Shown one piece after another: positions 17,220-25,859 of a stretch of 64,000 nucleotides of DNA; within the stretch, counting starts at the first letter, position 1, and every line of letters begins with the position of its first letter. Where the stretch lies: assembly GCA_039679645.1 (NCBI GenBank), contig JBDKUO010000065.1:1-64000 (forward strand). Reading direction: 5' to 3'. The DNA comes from Armatimonadota bacterium (GTDB lineage Bacteria; Armatimonadota; UBA5829). Both the position numbers and the translations under genes were made by a program. The notes under the pieces are model-generated. The model worked only from the letters and a program-made list of their open reading frames with translations. It was not told the DNA's origin and did no database searches.

Positions 17220-18527
17220 TCAACTGCTCCTGACGCCGAGTTTGGCTTTGTATTCGTCCATATCGATATTGACCGGCCTGCCGTCTTTTACGATCTCTGC
17301 TCCGTCTACCATAACCATTACTACATCAGATGGGCTGCGTGAGATCACTGCCAGAGATAAATCCTCATCAGGCAGAGTATCGCTGAGGTCGATTACACTC
17401 ATATCGGCGCGCTTGCCGATCTCAAGTGTTCCTACGAGTCCTTCAAGCCCCAGCGTTTCCGCGCCGCCTATTGTGGCCAGCCTTAGAATATCATTCGCCG
17501 TCATCACAGCCGCATCCTGCCTGCTTGCGCGTGCCATACCTAATGCAAATCGCATTTCTTCAAAGAAATCAAAGCGCATGCAACTGCCTTCGCTGTCAGT
17601 GCCCAGACCGACCGCCGCGCCCGCCGATATAAGCTTTGTTACCGGCGCAATCCCACAGCCGAGATATGCATTTGACCTCGGACAATGCGCGACTGACGCT
17701 CCCGAATGTGCAATAATATCGATATCATCATCAGAGACATGAACACAGTGCGCCAGGCTCACGCCTTTTCTCAGCAGACCAGCTTTCTTGAGCGTAAGGG
17801 TAGGGGAAAGGCCGGTTATCATTGGCGGATACCCCATACCAACGCGCCAGTCGGCTATGGGACCGGCGCCATACATTGTATAATCAGCCTCTGCCCATGT
17901 CTCAGCCAGGTGAAGCGAAATCGGAATGCCAATTTCAGAGCATGACTTGGCGCACAGCTCAAGCACCTCAATATTGGAAGTATATACGGTGTGCGGCGAC
18001 AGACCGACCTTTACAAGCGCAGATGATCGAGCCTGCAGTTCATAAAGATTGTTCAGCTTTGCGGCATAATCTTGAGCATAGTTATCACCCATGCTCTGGC
18101 CGAAGAGTTCGCAATAAGCTATTCCACGCAGTCCGACCAAGCTCATTGCTTCTGCCGCAGCGCCCGTTAGTGTCGAATCGCCAAGGCATGTTATCCCTGA
18201 GTAAGCGCATTCTGCGGTTCCAAACGTTGCTGACACAAGAGCTTTATCGTATTCCGGGCGACCATTTTTATAGCCGACGTTGTCCAACCAATTCCATAAG
18301 TTTAGCGCATCGTATTGGTTGCGGCTCCAGGTGTAGTCTACATGTGAATGTGCGTTTACAAACCCCGGCAAGATCACGCAATTGCCGAAATCGCATATCG
18401 GCTCATCGAGATATTTTTCAGACAGGCGGATTCCAATATCGCAAATAAGGCCATCCTTGATCAGGACCTCGCCTTTTTCTATCGGATCGCCCGCCATTGT
18501 CATTATATATGCAGCCTTGTAGATCAT
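17220..18527 (-). CDS. Amidohydrolase, MtaD/SsnA-type deaminase
   Basis: 435 residues of metal-dependent amidohydrolase. The metal ligands lie in NAHSHVDY (about 59-66), HLAE (about 205), HCVHV (about 262) and GTDS (about 311), with the C-terminal beta-sandwich rejoining the N-terminal strand (GKRADMSVIDL). The closest subgroup by motif is the MtaD / S-adenosylhomocysteine / 5'-methylthioadenosine deaminases and chlorohydrolases, which replace an exocyclic amine by oxygen. A 6-oxopurine-type methylthio-nucleoside phosphorylase at 51.0 kb would fit as the next step. ATG start. It is first in an operon with the CPBP gene. Substrate is inferred, not shown. Confidence 0.8.
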   Translation of the reverse strand: MIYKAAYIMTMAGDPIEKGEVLIKDGLICDIGIRLSEKYLDEPICDFGNCVILPGFVNAHSHVDYTWSRNQYDALNLWNWLDNVGYKNGRPEYDKALVSATFGTAECAYSGITCLGDSTLTGAAAEAMSLVGLRGIAYCELFGQSMGDNYAQDYAAKLNNLYELQARSSALVKVGLSPHTVYTSNIEVLELCAKSCSEIGIPISLHLAETWAEADYTMYGAGPIADWRVGMGYPPMITGLSPTLTLKKAGLLRKGVSLAHCVHVSDDDIDIIAHSGASVAHCPRSNAYLGCGIAPVTKLISAGAAVGLGTDSEGSCMRFDFFEEMRFALGMARASRQDAAVMTANDILRLATIGGAETLGLEGLVGTLEIGKRADMSVIDLSDTLPDEDLSLAVISRSPSDVVMVMVDGAEIVKDGRPVNIDMDEYKAKLGVRSS

Positions 18528-18713
18528 ATCAACTCTAGATTATTCGGCTTGCGGGACTTTTCCTTCGGAGAATATGGGAACACTACACATATGTTAGGCG
18601 AAGCATTTGCGCATGAGAAATCATTTGTAAACCTGATCTTAACCCAATATATGTCTTACATTATTGAATGGCAAATGCTTCGCCCCTGCGAAGATAGAAC
18701 AATCGGAAATACA

Positions 18714-19661
18714 ATGGACCGAAAAGTAAGAGCCGCATCCTTATCGGTATTATCGAATACATTCCTGCTGGCGCTGAAGCTGGTTGTGGGCTTGATTACA
18801 GGCTCGATCAGTATCATATCAGCGGCGGCGGACTCACTCAACGACCTGACCGCTTCAATCATAGCGTTATTGAGTGTACGCGCATCAGCCGCGCCTGCCG
18901 ATGAGGAGCATCCGTTCGGCCATGGCAAGATAGAGAACATATCTGCTGCTGCCCAGGCTCTGCTTATATTCGGCGCGGCGCTGTATATTATCTACGAGGC
19001 TGTTGATAAGATTTTAAGCCCAAAGCCGCTGCAATCACTGCCTCTGGGGCTGATGGTAATTGGGATGACGGCGGCGCTGGATGTATTCGTATCGCGATAC
19101 CTGCTTAGAGTCGCGCGAGAAACCGATTCCGCCGCCATTCGAGCAGATGCTTATCACCTTACTACAGATGTCTGGACATCAATTGGGGTATTTGCCGGGC
19201 TGATATTGATCGAAGTAACCGGGCTATTGATATTCGACCCTATAGTCGCGCTGGGCGTAGCGGCGACTATCCTTTGGGTGGCGTTTACTCTTACAAGGGA
19301 ATCAGCCGGACTGCTGCTCGATAGACGCCTGCCGACGGATGAGATTACAAAGATAGGGCAGATAGTGATGAGCACGCCAAAAGTTGTGGGTTTTCACAAG
19401 CTCAGAACGCGCAAATCGGGATCTGCCAGGCAGATCGACTATCATTTGATCGTGCCTGCGGATATGCCTGTGCTTGAAGCTCACAATATAGCTCAGGAGA
19501 TCGAGAACAGGATGAAAACGGTGTTGCCTGATGCGACTGTCGTCACGCACATCGAACCGGACACTCTGGATATGACAAGCGAGCCGGACACCCGGATCAG
19601 GCATCCGGCTCTGCGAATGGTTCGAGTCCACGCTTGGAGGCTTCGAAGGAGGCTTCGGTAA
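18714..19661 (+). CDS. Cation diffusion facilitator transporter
   Basis: 315 residues, six transmembrane helices plus a C-terminal cytoplasmic ferredoxin-like domain (about 215-300, VVTHIEPD). CDF landmarks are SAAADSLNDLTAS, HPFGHGKIENIS and the metal-site AYHLTTDVWTS (H-x3-D). These antiporters export Zn2+, Co2+, Fe2+ or Mn2+ against protons. In the first metal-site half the usual HSxSD is ADSLND. I chose the ATG at 18714 because family similarity begins there; the open frame upstream lies antisense to the amidohydrolase. A basic Arg-rich tail (about 300-315) is unusual. Confidence 0.87.
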   Translation: MDRKVRAASLSVLSNTFLLALKLVVGLITGSISIISAAADSLNDLTASIIALLSVRASAAPADEEHPFGHGKIENISAAAQALLIFGAALYIIYEAVDKILSPKPLQSLPLGLMVIGMTAALDVFVSRYLLRVARETDSAAIRADAYHLTTDVWTSIGVFAGLILIEVTGLLIFDPIVALGVAATILWVAFTLTRESAGLLLDRRLPTDEITKIGQIVMSTPKVVGFHKLRTRKSGSARQIDYHLIVPADMPVLEAHNIAQEIENRMKTVLPDATVVTHIEPDTLDMTSEPDTRIRHPALRMVRVHAWRLRRRLR

Positions 19662-21254
19662 CTAATGTGAATCAGGCAAAACTCGCCATGAAATTCTGTC
19701 GTACTTGCCCGTTGTGGGGTAGTATGGCGGAGGCCGCTGAGCCATACGCGGGTCATATACATAGTTTTTGGAATAACCGGTGGAAATAGCTCCCGTTGAA
19801 GTGCTGAAAGTGCCGACCGGTCCTCTTGCTTTTTGGATGATCCCTCCGAGGATTTTCAGTGTACCGGTAGGCTTTTTGGAACCGTAATTCTTGACGCTGA
19901 AGCTGCCGTCCGAAGTATTTTTGCCTCCTGCGAGGCATACTCCATCTATCTCCAGGTTTGCCGGAGCAGAGGAACCGATTGTAATATTTCGGCCGACCAG
20001 ACCCAGTGTGCCTGCGGCCAAATTGGCCGGGGCGTCGGAATCTAGAGTCTTATCGGGCCGTGTATGATATATGATGTTGCCTGTTATCGTTATGTCGTCT
20101 ATGTTGTCGTCATTGCTGACATCGGTTGCTATAGTCAGTTCGGATCTTGTGGTGATCTCATCGCCACTATATAGATTGTCTGCTACCTCGCCTTTAAGCG
20201 ACGTGATATTTCCTGTACAATAGATCACCCCATTGATAAGTGACGACATGCTCGTTGCGCTATCTGGACCGACTGTTCCAGTTGCGGTCGTCGTTTTGTT
20301 GTATCTATCAAGAGTAACAACAGTCGTCTGCGTGCCGCCGCCGATGACCTGCTTTATAGTCATCTGCTGGTTGCCGCAGCCATCAAGCGACAAGTCAATT
20401 GCAGCATCGCCGACAATATATAGTCCACTGCCGCTTGTGCCTCTGAGATAGACTCCATTGGTGGTTGGGTAGCCCGATGAACCGCCCCATGCTGCCTGCT
20501 TTTGAATATCGGTGGTTTCCGGCAAGTCTATTGGGTCCACGCCCAATCTCAGGCCTTTGCTGCCGTTCGCGAATATCTTCTTATAGGTCGTCTCATTACC
20601 CGGTGTGCCGGGGGTATAGTTGATTTTGCTTGCGGCGGATGTCACCATGTCCAGGAATATCGGCTTGGTGGAGCCGGTATAGTATATATTGAATTTGGAA
20701 TTGTTTCTGTTGTTGCTGTGGACAGGTCCATCGACGGACTCACCCGTTCTCCACCAGATTTCTCCCCCGCCTGCGCTGGAGGTCTCACTATCGGTGAAAT
20801 AAGCGTACCTGCCGAACGAGGCCTGCCGTATTACTATTTCTACCGTTTTTGAGACCCCGTTATAGGTCCCGACAGACGTAATCACAAATGTTTTCAGCGT
20901 ATCGTTTGTTGCATTATCTTCATCAGGATCAATGGTTACACAGTAATGCCCGCCATTGAGCGTCACAGGCCCATTGAAGGGGTCAAAGGATTCGGTAATG
21001 TTTGGCGCGCTGTTAAACTTGTAGAGATACAAAGCGCCGTCCTCAGCGCCTGATTCGGCGATGTTGAGAGCCATTGCGCGCGACTGCTGCTGACTGTTCA
21101 TATAAAGCGCTGTGCTTGTGATGCTGATGACCGCTATCGCGAGAGTCGTTACCATAAAGAGAGCGATTATCGTGATCAGAAGAAGACTACCTTTATTTAT
21201 ATGACCTGTATATTGATTTGATTGCATTCTAGTCATATCACGATTTCCCCGCAT
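19662..21254 (-). CDS. PilX-like large pseudopilin / pilus-assembly protein
   Basis: 530 residues. A hydrophilic 20-residue lead is followed by one hydrophobic helix (LLLITIIALFMVTTLAIAVI, about 24-43) and a helix reading QQSRAMALNIAESGAEDG, the hallmark of PilX/GspK-type minor pilins. The remaining 450 residues are beta-rich, with many Thr/Ser/Gly and Asn, suggesting a secreted adhesin-like or polymer-forming domain. It is third in an operon with two prepilins and overlaps the middle gene by 17 nt. It is much larger than PilX (about 190 residues), close in style to the large DUF4900-type proteins. Function beyond pilus-tip or secretion-system association is unknown. Confidence 0.75.
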   Translation of the reverse strand: MRGNRDMTRMQSNQYTGHINKGSLLLITIIALFMVTTLAIAVISITSTALYMNSQQQSRAMALNIAESGAEDGALYLYKFNSAPNITESFDPFNGPVTLNGGHYCVTIDPDEDNATNDTLKTFVITSVGTYNGVSKTVEIVIRQASFGRYAYFTDSETSSAGGGEIWWRTGESVDGPVHSNNRNNSKFNIYYTGSTKPIFLDMVTSAASKINYTPGTPGNETTYKKIFANGSKGLRLGVDPIDLPETTDIQKQAAWGGSSGYPTTNGVYLRGTSGSGLYIVGDAAIDLSLDGCGNQQMTIKQVIGGGTQTTVVTLDRYNKTTTATGTVGPDSATSMSSLINGVIYCTGNITSLKGEVADNLYSGDEITTRSELTIATDVSNDDNIDDITITGNIIYHTRPDKTLDSDAPANLAAGTLGLVGRNITIGSSAPANLEIDGVCLAGGKNTSDGSFSVKNYGSKKPTGTLKILGGIIQKARGPVGTFSTSTGAISTGYSKNYVYDPRMAQRPPPYYPTTGKYDRISWRVLPDSH

Positions 21255-21780
21255 AATTTCTTAGATACACAACGCGCTCAGTAAGCTCAGTCGGTTCCAT
21301 ATCGCTATTACATTGAGGCAATACACGCACTGTTATTGCAATCGAATCGTCTGTTTTGCGCTCGAAATTCAGATAAGTCACATCTTTCATAATTGGGCGG
21401 CGATCATTATTATTTTTGCCTCTCCAAAGCCATGTCCCATCGTGTCCGGGTGTGCCGGTAGAGTCAGAAAGGTAATAATCAAATTGATTAGCATTATCCG
21501 GTTTATACCTGTTATAGTAATCATGACCCTCAACAGTTTTTGGGGGTATGATTCTTAGTCTGTTACCGTCCGCGATGAATTTGACATCGCTTGCCTCTCG
21601 CACGTCGGATACAATTTTCTGCATCGCGGTGGATGCATCTGTGTCCATATAGGTTCGTGCCGTGGCGCGATCATAGCAGCGCATTGTAGCGACTGTCATA
21701 GCTCCGACAGATACAAGCATGAACGCCATAATACCGCTCACCATTAACACTTCCAAAAGAGTAAAGCCGCGATTATTCAT
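21238..21780 (-). CDS. Type IV prepilin-like minor pilin (PilW/PulJ type)
   Basis: 180 residues. The prepilin peptidase site and hydrophobic helix read NNRG-FTLLEVLMVSGIMAFMLV: cleavage after Gly with Phe +1 and Glu +5. The globular part resembles PilW/PulJ (CYDRATARTYMDTDASTAMQKIVSDVREAS). I prefer the ATG at 21780, giving a 4-residue leader; GAGGG lies just upstream, whereas the ATG 12 codons earlier lies inside the preceding gene. It is the middle gene of three. Confidence 0.82.
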   Translation of the reverse strand: MNNRGFTLLEVLMVSGIMAFMLVSVGAMTVATMRCYDRATARTYMDTDASTAMQKIVSDVREASDVKFIADGNRLRIIPPKTVEGHDYYNRYKPDNANQFDYYLSDSTGTPGHDGTWLWRGKNNNDRRPIMKDVTYLNFERKTDDSIAITVRVLPQCNSDMEPTELTERVVYLRNYAGKS

Positions 21781-21787
21781 TTGGCCC

Positions 21788-22291
21788 TCATTCCACATTT
21801 GTGATAATTGCTGCAAGTGTTACAGTGTTAGTCTTGTTCTGGTAGGCTGCAGGATGCCATGTTATGGTAACGGTTACTCTAGCTTTGCTCGTATCGCCGT
21901 CATAAGGTTTCTCGATTGCCAGCGTTGCCGCTTCGGGTCGGGGAAGGTAGTCCGCAACGCTGTCCTGATCAGCAAACGAGTATACTGAGTCGCCAATAAC
22001 GGAATCGACAATTTCTCCGGTTAGAAGTGATTCATCATTAAGCTGTCCGAAGCCGACGGCTCTCGCCTGGTCAATCTTGTGCTGACAAAGGCTGATCGCT
22101 TGCGCGTATTGACCATTGACGTGGGCGCTCTTTTCGGCCATTAGAACAGAGCTTGCGAATATCACTACAACGACCGAGAAAGCCAGCAATGAGACAGCTA
22201 CCTCAACAAGAGTGAAACCCCTCGATTGCTTGCGCTTGATGTATATGTTGGATCTATTGTTGATTTTCATACCGGTTCTCATGAATGACAA
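21788..22291 (-). CDS. Type IV prepilin-like minor pilin (PilV/PulI type)
   Basis: 167 residues. The prepilin signature is RKQSRG-FTLVEVAVSLLAFSVVVVIFA: cleavage after Gly, Phe +1, Glu +5. A helix with HVNGQYAQAISLCQHKIDQARAVG follows, typical of PilV/PulI minor pseudopilins that prime the tip of a pilus or type II secretion fibre. It is first of three genes; the next starts 8 nt after its stop. An ATG at codon 8 is an alternative start. No assembly ATPase or secretin is adjacent. Confidence 0.82.
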   Translation of the reverse strand: MSFMRTGMKINNRSNIYIKRKQSRGFTLVEVAVSLLAFSVVVVIFASSVLMAEKSAHVNGQYAQAISLCQHKIDQARAVGFGQLNDESLLTGEIVDSVIGDSVYSFADQDSVADYLPRPEAATLAIEKPYDGDTSKARVTVTITWHPAAYQNKTNTVTLAAIITNVE

Positions 22292-22508
22292 GCGTGTGAA
22301 ATATTGATTTTCATTCTCGTATAATTCATCTATGCCACGTTTTGCTGTCTTGCACGCCTGGTACTACTGCATGATTATCGGGTCATTAACTGTATCGCAT
22401 TACATATTGAAGTCACATTATTGTGTAATCTTCTTACTTTGGGCTGCATGACAATGGTGTACAGCCAGTAGACTCCCACGCACCCAGGATCACATAGCTT
22501 ATCACCAC

Positions 22509-22537
22509 TGGACAATGTAACCGTTTACATATATAAT
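22509..22537 (+). promoter_or_regulatory. Sigma-70-type promoter with LacI-type operator in the spacer
   Basis: TGGACA (-35, 22509-22514) and TATAAT (-10, 22532-22537) are 17 bp apart, so transcription should start near 22544. The spacer holds TGTAACCGTTTACA (22516-22529), a full match to the TGnAAnCGnTnnCA operator pattern of LacI/GalR/CcpA-family repressors. A protein bound there would block RNA polymerase. The downstream gene is the 2-hydroxyacid dehydrogenase at 22567. Confidence 0.7.
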
Positions 22538-22566
22538 TTGGTTGAAAAGTTATGTGAGGTGCATGC

Positions 22567-23547
22567 ATGTCTAGACCCAAAGTATTTGTGACCAGGGTGC
22601 TGCCGCAGGCGGCGCTCGATAAGATTGCCGAAGTTGCCGATATGGAAGTTTGGCAGGACGAACTGCCGCCGCCGCGCGAAGTCCTTATGGAGAAAGTCAA
22701 GGACATCGACGGCTTGCTCTGCCTGCTTACCGACAAGATCGACCCTGAACTGATGGACACAGCGGCCAAGGTCAAAGTGATATCAAACTATGCTGTCGGT
22801 TACGACAACATCGATATTCCCGCCGCCACGCAGCGCGGCATTCCGATAGGCAACACTCCTGGGGTTCTCACCGAAACCACCGCCGACCTTGCGTTTACTC
22901 TGCTGATGTCGTCCGCTCGCAGGATTGTCGAAGCCGACAAATATACGCGCGCAGGCAAATGGAAGACTTGGGGCCCGATGCTCTTTTTAGGCCGCGATAT
23001 CCACCATGCCACCCTTGGAATTGTTGGCCTGGGCAGGATCGGAGCCGAGATGGCCAAGCGCGGCAAGGGTTTCGATATGAACGTGATCTACTTTGATGAG
23101 TATCGCAACGAACAGCGAGAGAAAGAACTCGGCATCAAATATGTCGATCTAGATACTCTGCTCAAGGAAAGCGATTTCGTCTCGATGCACGTTCCGCTCA
23201 TGGAATCGACTCATCACCTAATCGGCGAGCGCGAGTTCAAGATGATGAAGAAGACCGCTATCCTGATAAATTCATCCAGAGGTCCGGTTGTCGATCAGAA
23301 AGCTCTTTATACAGCTCTCAAGGATGGCGAGATCGCACACGCGGGGCTTGACGTCTTCGATCCTGAGCCTGTTGCAGTTGATGATCCGCTGCTTACTCTG
23401 AGTAACATAACAGTCGTGCCGCATATCGCATCGGCGTCGGTCGCCACACGCACAAAAATGGCTATGATGGCCGCCGATAACCTGATTGCGGGTATCACAG
23501 GAAAACCTCTTCCGAACCCGGTCAATCCTGAGGTGAAGAAGCGTTAA
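22567..23547 (+). CDS. D-2-hydroxyacid dehydrogenase (glyoxylate/hydroxypyruvate reductase type)
   Basis: 326 residues. The Rossmann NAD(P) site is GIVGLGRIGAEMAKRGKGF (about 148-166), and the catalytic triad is seen as Arg in NSSRG (about 238), Glu in FDPEP (about 267) and His in PHIAS (about 285). Closest by motif is the GyaR/GRHPR group reducing glyoxylate and hydroxypyruvate to glycolate and D-glycerate. GTGAGGTG lies before the ATG. Glycerate kinase follows 107 nt later, so the pair would turn hydroxypyruvate or tartronate-semialdehyde-derived glycerate into 2-phosphoglycerate. A LacI-type operator in its promoter suggests sugar-responsive control. Confidence 0.88.
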   Translation: MSRPKVFVTRVLPQAALDKIAEVADMEVWQDELPPPREVLMEKVKDIDGLLCLLTDKIDPELMDTAAKVKVISNYAVGYDNIDIPAATQRGIPIGNTPGVLTETTADLAFTLLMSSARRIVEADKYTRAGKWKTWGPMLFLGRDIHHATLGIVGLGRIGAEMAKRGKGFDMNVIYFDEYRNEQREKELGIKYVDLDTLLKESDFVSMHVPLMESTHHLIGEREFKMMKKTAILINSSRGPVVDQKALYTALKDGEIAHAGLDVFDPEPVAVDDPLLTLSNITVVPHIASASVATRTKMAMMAADNLIAGITGKPLPNPVNPEVKKR

Positions 23548-23555
23548 GAGTTAAC

Positions 23556-23655
23556 GGGTTATGAGTTGTGGATACAAAACCCACAACCCATAACCCAAAA
23601 CTCATAACTCATAACTCATAACCCATAACCCAAAACCTATAACATATAACTCACA
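23556..23655. repeat. Degenerate heptamer array running into the garK start codon
   Basis: Eleven heptamers in one register span 23579-23655: ACCCACA, ACCCATA, ACCCAAA, ACTCATA three times, ACCCATA, ACCCAAA, ACCTATA, ACATATA, ACTCACA. The last A is the A of the glycerate kinase ATG. The first units also pair with 23556-23571 (a 16-bp stem with one mismatch, 23581-23596). No Shine-Dalgarno sequence is left before garK. It is reminiscent of the short tandemly repeated heptamers known in some cyanobacteria. Confidence 0.85.
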
Positions 23656-24782
23656 TGAAAGTTGTAATTTGTCCTGACTCATTCAAAGGCAGTCTGTCAT
23701 CCATTGAGGCTGCAGAGGCTATAGCGCGAGGTATTGAGCTTGGCGCGCCCGGCACGCAGACGGTGAGCATTCCCATCGCAGATGGTGGTGAGGGCACGGT
23801 CGATGCGCTGGTCAGCGCCACAGGCGGCGAACTGCGTCGTGTCAGGGTTCATGATCCGCTGATGCGGGAGATCAACTCATTCTATGGCGTAATGGGCGGC
23901 GGCAAAACAGCCGCGATTGAGATGGCTGCAGCTTCCGGTCTGGTCCTCTTGTCTGATAATGAACGAAACCCTCTGGTTACGAGCACCTATGGCGTCGGCG
24001 AGTTGATATCCGCCGCTATCGATTCTGGCGCTAAAAAGATAGTGATCGGAATCGGCGGGAGTGCAACCAACGACGGCGGCACAGGCGCTATGAGAGCATT
24101 GGGCGCAAGATTCCTGGACAAAAACGGAGATGATCTGCCTCACGGCGGCGTTGCACTTGCAGATCTCGCTCATATCGATATGGATGCTTTTAAGTTTCCT
24201 ATGGAGTCGATCAAAGTCGAGGTAGCGTGCGATGTTACGAATCCCTTGTGCGGACCCACAGGCGCATCAGCCGTATACGGCCCGCAAAAAGGCGCGACGC
24301 CTGAAATGGTCGCAAAGCTTGATGAAGCACTGTGCAACTATGCACAGGTTTTGCACAAAGACTTAAACAAAGACGTCGCGCAAATGCCCGGCGCGGGCGC
24401 TGCCGGTGGAATGGGCGCAGGTTTGGCGGCGTTTCTAAATGCCGAACTTCGGTCAGGGATAGATATGGTCCTTGATACAGCAGGGTTCGATGATGCCCTG
24501 ATAGGCGCTGATCTTGTTATAACAGGCGAGGGTAAGCTCGACGAACAGACTGCCTATGGCAAGACTATAGGCGGCGTATTGAAGAGAGCCTCGGCAAACG
24601 GAGTGCCGGTCGTTGCGATAGCCGGTTCCGTCTCGGCAGATATCCGCGCATTGCTGGACTCCGGCCTCATCGCATTCAGCATTGTATCCGGCCCGGTCAG
24701 TTTGGATTACGCTATGTCGCATGCACCCGAGCTGATAGAATCAGTGTCTGCAAACATTATCAGACTTGTTTGGCATATCTGA
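23655..24782 (+). CDS. garK: Glycerate kinase (GarK/GlxK family)
   Basis: 375 residues, the normal length. Family marks: VICPDSFKGSLSS at the N-terminus, PIADGGEGTVDAL (about 40-52), IGIGGSATNDGGTGA (about 136-150), PGAGAAGGMGAGL and ITGEGKLDEQTAYGKT. These enzymes phosphorylate D-glycerate, usually to 2-phosphoglycerate. The gene follows the hydroxyacid dehydrogenase, giving a glyoxylate/glycerate salvage pair. It has no visible ribosome-binding site because a heptamer array abuts the ATG, so translation may depend on coupling, an unstructured leader or the array itself. Confidence 0.93.
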   Translation: MKVVICPDSFKGSLSSIEAAEAIARGIELGAPGTQTVSIPIADGGEGTVDALVSATGGELRRVRVHDPLMREINSFYGVMGGGKTAAIEMAAASGLVLLSDNERNPLVTSTYGVGELISAAIDSGAKKIVIGIGGSATNDGGTGAMRALGARFLDKNGDDLPHGGVALADLAHIDMDAFKFPMESIKVEVACDVTNPLCGPTGASAVYGPQKGATPEMVAKLDEALCNYAQVLHKDLNKDVAQMPGAGAAGGMGAGLAAFLNAELRSGIDMVLDTAGFDDALIGADLVITGEGKLDEQTAYGKTIGGVLKRASANGVPVVAIAGSVSADIRALLDSGLIAFSIVSGPVSLDYAMSHAPELIESVSANIIRLVWHI

Positions 24783-24900
24783 CATATGATCGTAAATTTC
24801 CGCATGCTTGCACAGATCCTCAATGGATGCAGTAATCTGCTATTAACCCAAGCCCCCGAATCTGGTAGAATATACATAGTAATTTTCGATGGAGGAATTG

Positions 24901-25641
24901 ATGACAATTGATCTCGCGCGTCCATTGGCGGGACAGATAAGTGTTTGGATGCAAAATCAGGTCCGGGAAGCCGGGACAAAGGGGCTTGTTTTTGGAATGA
25001 GCGGCGGAATAGATTCGTCCGTCGTTGCTGTGCTCTCCAAGATGGCCTGTGGGGATAATGTCTTGGGTATGATAATGCCCTGCCACTCAAACCCTGCATC
25101 AGCCGAAGACGCGAAACTGGTCGCGCGCAAGTTCGGCATCAAGGCCCACTTTGCCGATCTTACCGCCACATATGACGTGCTTGTTCCCAGGATTCCCCAT
25201 ATCGAGGGCTTCGAGCTTACCAACGTCAGACCCCGCCTTAGGATGACCGCGCTCTATTGCGCGGCTCAGGCTTTAGGTTATCTCGTGGCAGGCACCAGCA
25301 ACAGGACTGAGATCGAGATCGGCTACTATACCAAATGGGGCGACGGCGGCAGCGATCTTTTGCCTTTGGGTAATTTCTATAAACATCAGGTATATCAGAT
25401 TGCCAATGAGTTGGATATGCCGCAGGAAATAATCGACAAGGCTCCTACGGCTGACCTTTGGGAGGGTCAGACCGATGAAAACGAGATCGGTATGACCTAT
25501 GAAGATCTTGACTCAATACTGGCGGCGTTGAATAAGGGCGAGCTTTCAGGCTTTGATCCTGACTCGGTCGAGCGCGTGCGCAAGCTCATTGCGGATTCAG
25601 AGCACAAACGTGTTTCAATTCCCAGGTTTGTGCCGATTTAG
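24901..25641 (+). CDS. nadE: NH3-dependent NAD+ synthetase
   Basis: 246 residues. The ATP-pyrophosphatase P-loop is FGMSGGIDSSVVA (about 30-42). Other family blocks are MPCHSNPASAEDAKLVARKFG, GTSNRTEIEIGYYTKWGDGG and KAPTADLWEGQTDENEIGMTYEDLD. It amidates deamido-NAD+ with ammonia. There is no glutaminase domain, so it uses free NH3. I chose the ATG at 24901 because GGAGG sits 5 nt upstream; an ATG at 24889 overlaps that SD. It appears monocistronic behind its own promoter. Confidence 0.94.
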   Translation: MTIDLARPLAGQISVWMQNQVREAGTKGLVFGMSGGIDSSVVAVLSKMACGDNVLGMIMPCHSNPASAEDAKLVARKFGIKAHFADLTATYDVLVPRIPHIEGFELTNVRPRLRMTALYCAAQALGYLVAGTSNRTEIEIGYYTKWGDGGSDLLPLGNFYKHQVYQIANELDMPQEIIDKAPTADLWEGQTDENEIGMTYEDLDSILAALNKGELSGFDPDSVERVRKLIADSEHKRVSIPRFVPI

Positions 25642-25859
25642 GGAACCTCAGACGCGCATAGCTAGTCCCATAATAGAGATATGCAATCAGTCAACTGCTG
25701 CTTGCAATAAGACAATTAGTATGATCGTTTATCGTTTGTGTAGGCGAGTGCATTGTAACCAATATCAACGATCTACGCTCCACGATCATACGATTTATTG
25801 ACTTGCCCGCTATGAATGTAGTACCATTTCAGCGTTAAGCATCACTTTGGAGTGTGCAG

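Noticed and set aside
18348-18713. N-terminal 122 residues of the open frame before the CDF transporter
   Set aside because: Lies antisense to the amidohydrolase gene; family similarity starts at 18714.
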